64,000 nt of DNA, taken from the NCBI GenBank assembly GCA_003024785.1, contig PUQB01000098.1:930805-994804 (forward strand), in the 5' to 3' direction. A program made the position numbers and the translations under genes. Below the pieces are notes generated by a model. It ran no database searches, was not told the origin of the DNA, and saw nothing but the letters and a program-made list of their open reading frames with translations. Below, in pieces: positions 48,230 through 57,600 of this stretch. The stretch's first letter is position 1. Each line of letters begins with the position of its first letter. The DNA is from Selaginella tamariscina (lineage: Eukaryota > Streptophyta > Lycopodiopsida > Selaginellales > Selaginellaceae).

Positions 48230-48600
48230 GGATGATGTTAGGATCCAAACAAGTTTTCACCTAACCTGCACCTTGCAAGTTTCACCTGCCCTACACCTGG
48301 CGAAGTTTTGACATCACCTTTGCCTAGTGAAATCCATGACCACAACGTAGAAACCGCAATCACATATCTTTGCATGGGATCCACAACCATATAGCTAGTT
48401 GCATGCTTGCATGGGCTTGAGTATAAAGCCTAAGCTCTAAGGGCCAAAACCCTTAAAGCAATCAACACACTTTTCTCCACCATTCTATCGCTTCTTCTTT
48501 CAATTTAATCTCAATTCTCACCATAGTTCTTATCTGCCGACATGCATAGTCTTTGCCATCTGTCGGTAGACAAAGTATTCCTGCTCAGATTCTAGTTCTT
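48230..48600 (+). other. LTR-like non-coding segment
   Basis: It contains a TATA-like GAGTATAAAGCC at 48419 and AT/CT-rich transcribed-looking sequence, but no second copy is available for comparison. Could be the 5' LTR region of a deleted element. Confidence 0.35.
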
Positions 48601-49044
48601 GACACAAGGCAACATGAATGAGGAAGCTAAAGATCTTAGTGTTAAGCTTAAGAACATTCAGAGTTTGTGCAAGAAGAAATTACAAGCAACGCAGAGCTGA
48701 GCTATTAAGTTACTAATGAGCATAGAAGCTTTTGAGAGTTCCAAGTGGGAGATCTCCGAGTGGTATTTGCCACGCATGTAAGGCAGAACACTATTGTGGC
48801 CTTACAAAAGGGACGTAATGATAAATTGTCTCCCAGGTACTCAGGTCTTTATGAGATTTTGGAGCGTATTGGTAAGGTGGCAATTGACTATAACTGCTAG
48901 AAGGAGTGAGGGTGCACCCAATGTTTCATGTACTCATAAGGAACGAGTCCTAGGTAGATTCTTTGTGGATGTATGAGGCAAATTATACAAAACTTGAGTA
49001 AGTTATACTACCCTTGAGGACAAGGACTTGCTAATGGGGAGGAT
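48601..49044 (+). pseudogene. Integrase C-terminal remnant of a chromovirus (H)
   Basis: Translation gives GRNDKLSPRYSGLYEILERIGKVA near 48810-48880, the conserved GPY/F-like end of chromovirus integrases, and then LEDKDLLMGRIV. The purine-rich GGGGAGGA at 49036 precedes TGTTATGACTC, a likely LTR start. Confidence 0.65.
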
Positions 49045-50090
49045 TGTTATGACTCATATAACAAATCAAAGAATATTTCCTAAAAAGGTATAGCTAAAAT
49101 ATTCCTTAAAGGCTATTAATAGATTTAGATATAAGGTATAAAAGGAAATAGGAGGATTAAGAAAGGCACCTTAATATTGGAAGCCTTTTTGGAAAGCAAT
49201 GTGTGGAGACTAGAGACAACTCAAGGAAGGTCGAGTGGTCTTGTGAGGGTTTCTAGTTTGTACTTATTGGTGCCTAACATCACCAAAGTGATGCCATTTC
49301 TCATCATGGGTGATCGAAGAAGGGAGGTGGTAGTAGTAACTCTTGAGTCTATGAACGAACTAATTCGTCTCATTATATTATCTTCACCAAAATGATGTTG
49401 TTTCTCATCATGTCTCATTATATCCTTAACAAAGTGATGATGTTTCTCATCATGGTCTGTCTTCTTATATCCTCACCAAAGTGATGCCATTTTCATCATT
49501 GGTGACCAAAGAAGGGATGTGGCAGCAATAACTCTTGAGTTTGTGAGTAGATTATTCCATCTTGTTATATCCTTACCAAAATGATGCCGTTTCTCATCAT
49601 GAGTGACCAAAGAAGGGAAGTGATAATAGTAACTCTTGAGTCTGTGAGCGGACTAATCCATCTCGTTATACTATCCTCACCAAAGTGATGTTGTTTCTCA
49701 TCATGAGTGACCAAAGAAGGGAAGTGATAGTAGTAACTCTTGAGTATGTGAGCGGACTAATCCATCTCTTTATACTATCTTCACCAAAGTGATGCCATTT
49801 CTCATCATGAGTGACCACTGTGAGCGGACTAATCCATCTCTTTATATTATCCTCACCAAAGTGATGCCATTTCTCATCATGGGTGATTAAAGAAGGGAGG
49901 TGACAATAGTATGACAATATATACTTCGGAATTTCATCTTTATTTTCATGTGATGGACCTTGAGCTTTGATGAATTAATTTTGTTATGGATTTTGTCATA
50001 ATGTCAAAAATTTTTTTTATTTTTTCTAAAGACCCTTGAATAAGTCTTAATTGAGATATGATAATAGATTGTTGGACACTATACATAACA
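49045..50090 (+). mobile_element. Candidate 3' LTR of remnant H
   Basis: It starts TGTTATGACTCATA after a polypurine stretch. A TATACATAACA at 50080-50090 would give matching inverted ends (TGTTATG/CATAACA). About half of it is the tandem repeat listed next. The right boundary is a proposal. Confidence 0.4.
49264..49915. repeat. Tandem repeat, CACCAAAGTGATGCCATTTC units
   Basis: At least seven imperfect copies of a unit of roughly 60-130 bp. The unit holds TCACCAAAGTGATGCCATTTCTCATCATG, a GTGACCAAAGAAGGGA stretch, and GGACTAATCCATCTC. Copies differ by internal deletions, so spacing varies. The 65- to 83-residue open frames here are repeat products. Confidence 0.75.
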
Positions 50091-50850
50091 ATCCTAAACA
50101 TTTTGCTTAAGATCAAAGTACACTTATGTAGCAACAATATAATCATCACTAAAGATTTAATAATAAGTCATGTTATTGTCTCTGTCTTACCTCAATTGTA
50201 GTTAAAGATTCAATTTCTATAAAATGAGACATTGTCGTTTTTATTTGCAAATGAGAAATTGCATTGTAAGAACAATGGTTTGTGCAAGTATTGTGCTAAT
50301 TTAAATCATTTTGTTCAAAAATCCCTAAGCAAGCCATAGCATTAAATTAATCATGTACATTTTAAATGCACGTTGTAACTAAAGTGGGCATGATACGTGA
50401 AAATGGGAATATAAAATAAATTACTAATTAATACTTAAGTTTTAATTATTAATTAATCATTTAATTAATATGTAATTAAGCCTTAAATATTAATTAATTA
50501 ATTAATTAATCCTTCAATAACCTTACTTAGTAAGGAATATTCCTAAAATATCTTAGAATATTCATATTATTCTAAAAATAGTTTACAATAATGAAGAAAT
50601 ACTATCAAACATAATTACAAATGAAATCATTTTCTTATCAACATGTTAATTTTTTATAAATACTTTCTTCCTAACCATAAGAGAAATCTCCTCATTTTGT
50701 CTAAATCATCACTCTCCGGATTAATCAAATCATTTTGGTCAATATCTTGATGTTGTTGCCACCACCTAACACTCTCACGAATGCAATTGGGAGTTGCCAT
50801 CCTTGTTAATACATAAGATGTAATAAGACCAGGTCTGCATAAAGGCTCAT
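50091..50850. other. AT-rich intergenic stretch 3' of the HAD gene
   Basis: No gene seen; contains (TTAA)n-type runs at 50440-50510. It should include the 3' UTR of the - strand HAD gene. Confidence 0.5.
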
Positions 50851-51828
50851 CTAAAAATGACGTTCCTTAAGAATAATATTATAAAGCGCCCGGTTGCTAT
50901 CCTTCATTTTATAAAATTCAAAATCACGAGAAAGAAAAGCTTCAGGAAATGTATGATACGGTGGATACTGCTCACAAAAATTTTCGAGATTCTTCTTTCT
51001 GAGGCACGTATCCAAGTAGTTCACTAGCTCATCCATGATATCGGTATCAGAATATGGATCGAAAGTGATTGGATGAATACAAGCAATGTTTTGGTTGAGC
51101 ATAGCCTTCTGAGGAGAGTCGTCTACTACTAAGATATGTGCATTCTTCATTATCCTTAAGCGACTGATCTCCCCATGAGTCCCAATTATTCTTTCATTCT
51201 TGAAGAAGTATGGCTTGCTTTCCTTTCTTATATTGTGAAATTCGAGAGGTTTATAACACATTCGCTGGTCAAAAATCCAATCTTTACGAATCACCTCTTC
51301 TGCAACACTACAATGTTTCTTAAGCAAATTCAACAGCGGTGTTAAGTTATGAATCTGCATGCATGACCAAATCCCCACAAGCGCACCCATCTCCTTAAGC
51401 TTTTGAAAGAGACGATCCAACCCTGGACGAAAAATAATATCATATCGAAATTTACCATGACAAGGAATGAAATCTCCTTGTTTGATTTCTTTTTTCCTAT
51501 CCTCGGGCCTTTGTCGATGAAGCAGAACACCATTGACATCCAACAACACAATATGGCCATGAGTAACATGAGATAGCGTTGCCTCTTGAATACTTTGCAA
51601 ATCACTTGTTTGCTCCCTTTCACATTTATCCGTTGCCACTATCTCGTTGCCTATCCCTTCATCATTTAATTGTACATCATCCTTACAAGATTCAGATATT
51701 GCATGCGCTGAAGAAATTGATTTCGGAACTGAAGCCAATAAAAATGATGATGAAAAAACTGAAGTGGCCCCCATGGTAACGATGTTTTGAGCTGCATTAT
51801 TATCCATTTCCTGCATGAACTCTGTCAT
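50851..51828 (-). CDS. FCP1-type HAD phosphatase-like protein
   Basis: One intact frame of 325 residues from ATG at 51828; the frame is open slightly further upstream, but with only GTG. The first 90 residues are Ser/Asp-rich and unordered. Then comes the HAD fold: motif I VLLDVNGVLL (nucleophile Asp about residue 97), IFRPGLDRLFQKL, motif II GIWSC (Ser about 155), conserved RKDWIF, and motif IV VVDDSPQKA (about 236). The second Asp of the usual DxDx(T/V) is Asn here, as in many plant FCP1-like proteins, so phosphatase activity is uncertain. An exon-like stretch ending near 51845-51915 may add a different N-terminus. It lies about 270 bp downstream of the ParB-like gene, on the same strand. 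Confidence 0.85.
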   Translation of the reverse strand: MTEFMQEMDNNAAQNIVTMGATSVFSSSFLLASVPKSISSAHAISESCKDDVQLNDEGIGNEIVATDKCEREQTSDLQSIQEATLSHVTHGHIVLLDVNGVLLHRQRPEDRKKEIKQGDFIPCHGKFRYDIIFRPGLDRLFQKLKEMGALVGIWSCMQIHNLTPLLNLLKKHCSVAEEVIRKDWIFDQRMCYKPLEFHNIRKESKPYFFKNERIIGTHGEISRLRIMKNAHILVVDDSPQKAMLNQNIACIHPITFDPYSDTDIMDELVNYLDTCLRKKNLENFCEQYPPYHTFPEAFLSRDFEFYKMKDSNRALYNIILKERHF

Positions 51829-52096
51829 TCTGACATGTGGCACAAGAAATTGTCGCCAAACCCCTCTCTTACCTCATGCCAATGCTGAAAATCCATGTTC
51901 TCAATTGTTTCATTACATCTGCAAAATGATAATTAGCTGACCTTAAAATTATCAAGGTATATTATTTACCTTGTTAATGTGTGACCCATGTTTGAACTAA
52001 AAGCTTCATTAATCCTTGAGAATTTATTTTCTGTACAAATATAAAGAAATATACAAAAATGCCTTATGTTACACTCATTTACAACTATTCATCACT

Positions 52097-55000
52097 CTAA
52101 CAATTCATTAACAATTCTTCTTCGCTATTACCTTCTGAGTGAGGCGAAGAAGGTCTAAGCCGCTTGTGAGATGGTTCAAGATCTTCTGCATCTTCTATTG
52201 ATGTTTCCATGGGTAATGGAGTGTGCGAATGTTCTGTACTCCTCGAGATAACTTCCGGTCTAATATCTGATTGAAGTTCGTCTCAGACTCCGACATTGAA
52301 CCAGATTCGTCTTCAGAGCTATCGCACTTATCTGGAGGGAACTTTCTCAAATACTCCTTTATGGATTCGTTGGGGTACTCAGTTGAGAACCTATCTATCC
52401 ACTTGTTCAGGTCCTCAACCATGGTCTTATCCTTTTCAACGGCAAAACACATGTATGCCGAAGGTAACACTCCTTCAAGACGGACCCCCTAGTGCAGTAG
52501 TCAAAAACCCACGCATCACTGTGAGGACCCCTGATCAAGTTGACGATGCTCCGTGCCGCTTGACTTGTGATGTTTGGATAACGTACATTGCCGAATACGT
52601 CACTCTCACCTATCGGTGTATCGGATGGAGGTTCAGGGCCGTTGGAGTGCAAACAGATGCCTGGCCAGTCATTTGGAAGTTTGAAACTGTTTGGCGCATT
52701 CCTAACAACCAAGTGAACAACCGAATCAATGCACTTCGGATCAGCATCATTCATATAAAATCCTGTCCAACGATGTTTATTCCTCTTGGCAAAGGAGAAG
52801 GCAAAGGTATCGGTGACATGAGCAAGAATCAAGAAATAAATACCTGAAAACGTAGATATCAGTCAAGAGTGCAAGTGAATTCAATAATAAATACCTTCTT
52901 TGTACATACTTGCACGGCTAAGTTTCTCCACCAAATCCTCTAGTGTCCTGTCTGTCGAAGGATTTTTTGACACCCGCCGATCCATCACGAACAATTGAAA
53001 CGGTTTCCTACAAGCAGTGATGGTACCCCATAAAGTCTCCGAATCCAACAACAAACATCTGTAGGGCTTGTCGTGATTCGTAGCATCCTCCTTTATAAGG
53101 TTCAACTCGGTTCTCCGCTGCTGAAGGACTGCCATAAGAGAAGGCGTCATCCAATGTTCTCCTTTTTGGCGTTGGCGTGCAATAGATTCTTGCCCAGATC
53201 TTCCGATTGATTCACCCATTCGACAAGCATATCATCATTTGTCACATGCAAATATTTGCTGACCTCTTCGTATGTTGAAGCCGAAATCCAACCCAGTTTG
53301 TGGCAGTGTATTCCCAACCACTCCTTGAAGTGCCTGACCGTCTTCAACTCCATTGCCTTGAGATGAAAAGGAGAGGTGGGGCTGCTGTTGTTAATCTGTA
53401 ATTTGCCATCAATCACCAAATCAGCCAAGACTTCCATCTCCTCCATCGTTGTTCCATTTAAAGGCTTCAACCATGTGAGCTTGAAATCGTTGTCTACATC
53501 CTTTATAGATTGAACAGACTTAGCCTTCGGCGTCTTACTGGGTTTCTTTGCAGACTTCTCTGAGGGCTCCACTTCACTTGTCTGCTTCTTCTTCAGTGTT
53601 CCTTTTGCAAAGGATTCCATAATCCCCAACCATTTCGCAAAGATCCTATCCTCGGGACAAGAAATCAACATCATCAAAAAGGATGTTTCCTTCCCGCCCA
53701 CCTGGGCAAAATCAACTGCTACAATTTCTTCAACTCTCTGAGAAAAAGACAGATTAATATACCGGCGAGATAAATCCCGCCCAAACAATTGCTTACCCGG
53801 TAGTCCGCAGATTGTGTATTCCCTGCGGTAGCTCTTTGTGGTCGCTGAAGAGATTCCCACACGGCTCGCGTGTGTTTGAACTTCTCCCATATTTTGCTGT
53901 TGTAGTGGTTGGTGTCTGCAGCGTCCCATTCCGCCGATAACTTATGGTACTGCTCGATTGTGAGATTCGGCTTCGCTAAAAAGCCGATCTTTTCGTCAGC
54001 TTCTCACGGGTATGCTCGGAAAGTTTTGTTGCCATCGTTCCTTTGTTGTGTTCGTCGAGAAGTCGTTGGGCTGCCGTTATTGTGTGCTGGCCACTAATGA
54101 TGTAGTACTTAACTGATTTTCTATTCTCCGTCTGAACCTTCCTCATTTGTTCCGGTGTTGTGATCCACACTTTGTCAGCGCCTTTGTTTTCGTAGTATGC
54201 GCACAAAACAGCATTATGTGGAACGGTGTAAGAATTGTCGTCCTTCATCTTCTCCATGAGCTCAGCTACACGTTCCTGATTCAGTGGCCTGTAATTGAAG
54301 TTTGGGTTGACGCTGCAATACTTAACCCTACACTGTAAATCCTATCATCCAACATCATTTCCTTGTGGCTTATTGCAGCATGGGACGCCACAGGTGCAGC
54401 TGACAAAACGACTAATGATTTTCTTCTACGATCCGAATCAACATGTGTGATCCCCGATTGATGCTGTTCTAATGTTCTCGGCACACTCTTCCAGCTCCCG
54501 AAATTTGCTAAGCAAATTGAACGTGATCTGTAAAGAACCTGAGACCAAGCCACCCTCTCAATCTCCTTTATGATGTCGCTGTGTTCTTCTTCAATGTGAA
54601 GAGGGACGATTGCTCCACTTGTGGATTTCTGTATTGTGAAGCAATATCTCCTGAGAATACAACCTACTCGATGAGTCTGAAGATCTTCAAGTAGACATCC
54701 AGTTGGATCCCCTTCATAGATGGGCTTTCGTTGAGTTGAAGAAGAACTCCACGGTCAACATCATTAGTGAACACGTGAACGTCATTATCCACAAGTCGAC
54801 AAAACCACCCGAAATTAATGTTGTAACTGGCGACCTCTGGATCCGAGAACGTGACATTGGATGGAACGAGGCATATGTGTCGAGCATCGTTCATCTGGGT
54901 TCACAGCATGCTTTCGGATGCTTGACTAGCACACCCACTTTCCATTGTTTTGCTTGTCCATGCGATGTGACAGAGGTTAGTTTGACAGCAACCATGGTTG

Positions 55001-55197
55001 TTTCCAATGCGCTTCCCGTTTAGTTTGAAATATGGCCAAGTTGATTCCAGAATCCCCCCTGCCCATCTCTTCTCCTGCTCTCGTCTTTAATGTCACCTCA
55101 ATTCCACATCTGAATACAAAAATGATTAGTTCAAGCACATATCCGAGTATAACAGATTTTATTTTAATTCTTACCCAGAATTTGACGACGACTCCAT
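52097..55197 (-). CDS. ParB-N-like and methyltransferase-like fusion protein
   Basis: Four exons on the - strand: 55197-55175, 55109-53797, 53737-52895 and 52843-52097. GT-AG introns of 65, 59 and 51 bp join in phase. The product is about 950 residues. Residues about 280-370 look like a ParB-N domain (YRPLNQERVAELMEKM, then YYIISGQHTITAAQRLL at 54107-54057). A Lys-rich linker follows, then a domain ordered like the gene at 1-950: LLLDSETLWG where a DPPY motif would sit, and AWVFDYCTRGS...CFAVEKD as a degraded SAM motif I. The C-terminus is acidic with a basic HKRLRP. Frame breaks near 55013, 54899, 54711, 54327, 53991, 53165, 52473 and 52284 each need one base more. ParB-N folds bind DNA or nucleotides in bacteria; the role here is unknown. 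It might instead be a transposon-borne gene. Confidence 0.6.
53764..53781. promoter_or_regulatory. Palindrome near-copy in intron 2 of the ParB-like gene
   Basis: GGCGAGATAAATCCCGCC matches the array consensus GGCGGGATTAATCCCGCC at 16 of 18 positions. It is the only copy I see inside a gene. Function is inferred only from similarity. Confidence 0.55.
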
Positions 55198-55535
55198 ACT
55201 AATGACTCGATCTCCTTGTTTAATAAATCGTCCTTCTGCAAAATAATACACTATGAATACAAATCATATAAAAACGCACACACACTTGTATAAACCCGAA
55301 TATACAAAAATAATACACAGAGAGAAGTAGACGAATTAACTGTCCAAAGCTCACTTTGTGCTAGTGCAAAAGAAAGATAACATTTCGTTTTAGAACCACC
55401 ACAAATGTGAGCTCTGGACAGTTTTACATAGATTCCTAGCTTTTACTCGAAATATTATGATAAGATGATAAAAGTAAATAAAATGAGATATGCAACTTAT
55501 ATATACTAATACACATATATATTCACATGGAAGGT
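55198..55535. other. Upstream region of the ParB-like gene, with an inverted repeat
   Basis: No gene. At 55341-55423 lies an imperfect inverted repeat (AACTGTCCAAAGCTCACTTTGTG against CACAAATGTGAGCTCTGGACAG), possibly a small MITE or a stem-loop. No clear TATA box. Confidence 0.45.
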
Positions 55536-56700
55536 GCGGCGGGATTAATCTCGCCACCCCTTCAATGCCTCCTGAAAGAGTGGGCGGGATTAATCTCGCC
55601 ACCTTTCTGGAGGCCTTGAACGGGAGTGCGGAATTAATCTTGCCACCCTTCTCGGTCTCAGAGAGAACTGGGCAGGATTTATTTCTCACACCCCTTCAGT
55701 GACTCCAGAAAGGAGGCGGGATTAATCTCGCCCACCATGTAAGGGATGGTTAAATGAATTTCCCCACCCTTCCCTTCTCTCCATTGGTATGTTGTAAACC
55801 TTCTACGTCTCAGACAGAAACGTTTGGGATTGGTCCGACTCACCAATGGAGAAAAAAGGAAGGGTGGCGGGATTCATTCCTCCAACAGGCATTGAAGGCT
55901 CGGCGGGATTAATCCCGCCGCCCAGGGCCTTCACTCGGTCCCTATGCGGCGGGATTAATCCCGCCGGACGCCAATTCCCTGCGCGAATCGGGCGGGATTA
56001 ATCCCGCCGCCTAGGCCCTTCAGGCAGGCCAATGGCGGCGGGATTAATCCCGCCCGATTCCGCGCAGGGCAGCGGATTAATCCCCGCCCAGGCCCTTCAC
56101 TGGGCCTAGGCGGCGGGATTAATCCCGAACGCCAATGCCCTGCGCGGAATCGCGGGATTAATCCCGCCGCCTAGGCCCTTCAGGCAGGCCAATGGCGGCG
56201 GGATAAATCCCGCCGATTCCGCGCAGGGCATGCTACGCGGCGGGATTAATCCCGCCGCCCAGGCCCTTCACTCGGGCCTTAGTCGGCGGGATTAATCCCG
56301 CCAAAGCCAATGCCCTGTGCGAAATCCGGCGGGATTAATCCCGCCGCCTAGGCCCTTCAGGCAGGCCAATGGCGGCGGGATAAATCCCGCCCGATTCCGC
56401 GCAGGGCATGCGTACGCGGCAGGATTATCCCGCGCGCAGGGCATGCGTACGCGGCGGGATTAATCCCGCCGCCCAGGCCCTTCAGGGCCTTAGCGGCGGG
56501 ATTAATCCCGCCGGACGCCATGCCCTGTGCGGAATCCGGCAGGATTAATCCCGCCGCCTAGGCCCTTCAGGCAGGCCAATGGCGCGGGGATAAATCCCGC
56601 CCAATTCCGCGCATGGCATGCATAGGTGGAGGGATTAATCCTGCCACCCAGGCCCTTCACTCGGGCCTGAAATGGCGACGGGATTAATCCCGCCGCTACA
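55536..56700. repeat. Palindrome array 1 (about 25 units)
   Basis: About 25 copies of the 18-bp perfect palindrome GGCGGGATTAATCCCGCC or close variants, about 45 bp apart. In 55900-56700 four different spacers alternate: one holds GGCCCTTCACTCGGGCC, one GCCAATGCCCTGCGCGGAAT, one GGCCCTTCAGGCAGGCCAAT, and one the reverse complement of the second (ATTCCGCGCAGGGCAT). This gives a higher-order period of roughly 180 bp. The array is far more GC-rich than its surroundings and starts about 340 bp upstream of the ParB-like gene start. Confidence 0.9.
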
Positions 56701-57600
56701 CACCACCACACACACAGATTATATATATATATATGTGTGTGTAGGAGAGTGCGTGTGTGTGCCAGAGATAGTTAAATCAGATAAAATTATACAGATATGT
56801 ATATACGCATGTGTGTGCGAGAAATAGATAAATAAATAAAATTATACAGATACTGGTTTAACATAATATATGTATGTATACATAGTATATATATATATGT
56901 GTGTGTATATGTATATCGTGTGTATGCGTGTGTGAAACAAATAAAATCATACAGATAAACAAACACACACATACACATATATATACAGGAGTGTGCGTGT
57001 GTGTGCGAGAGATACAATTAACAAATCAAAAATTATAACAGATACACACACACACACATATATATAGATAAATAATAGAATATATATTATATATATATTA
57101 TATATATATTATATATATATCTGTGTGTGTGTGTGTATGTATACGAGTGTGCGTGTGTGCGAGAGATAGAGATCTATAGAGAAGAGAGAGAGAGAAGGAG
57201 ATATATATATATATATATATTATCTGTGTGTGTATATGTATACGAGTGTGCGTGTGTGTGCAAGAGATAGAGATCTATAGAGAAGAGAGAGAGAGAGGAT
57301 ATATATATATATATATCTGTGTGTATATATGTATACGAGTGTGCGTGTGTGTGCAAGAGATAGAGATCTATAGAGAAGAGAGAGAGAGAGGATATATATA
57401 TATATATATATCTGTGTGTATATATGTATACGAGTGTGCGTGTGTGTGCGAGAGATAGAGATTTAAATTATATTATTAAGATACACACACATATAAATAT
57501 ATATGTGAATAAAAATAAATAAATATCACAAATAACGCAGAGGAGTGTGCGTGTGAGAGAGAGAGATATCTCACCTGTGTGAGAGAGAGAAGGAGATTTC
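56701..57600. repeat. TA/GT and GA microsatellite block of the left arm
   Basis: Repeats of TATATA, GTGTGTGCGTGTGTG and GAGAGAGAG. A unit of about 125 bp (GAGATAGAGATCTATAGAGAAGAG ... ATACGAGTGTGCG) occurs three times between 57170 and 57450. Open frames rich in Tyr, Ile and Cys here are not genes. The block is mirrored at 63300-64000. Confidence 0.8.

Noticed and set aside
55536-56700. CRISPR-like array (regular short palindromic repeats with spacers)
   Set aside because: The spacers repeat in a fixed cycle and are not unique, no cas genes are present, and the context is a plant-type nuclear genome.
57174-57458. Tyr/Ile/Cys-rich open frames in both strands
   Set aside because: They are translations of TA/GT/GA microsatellites.
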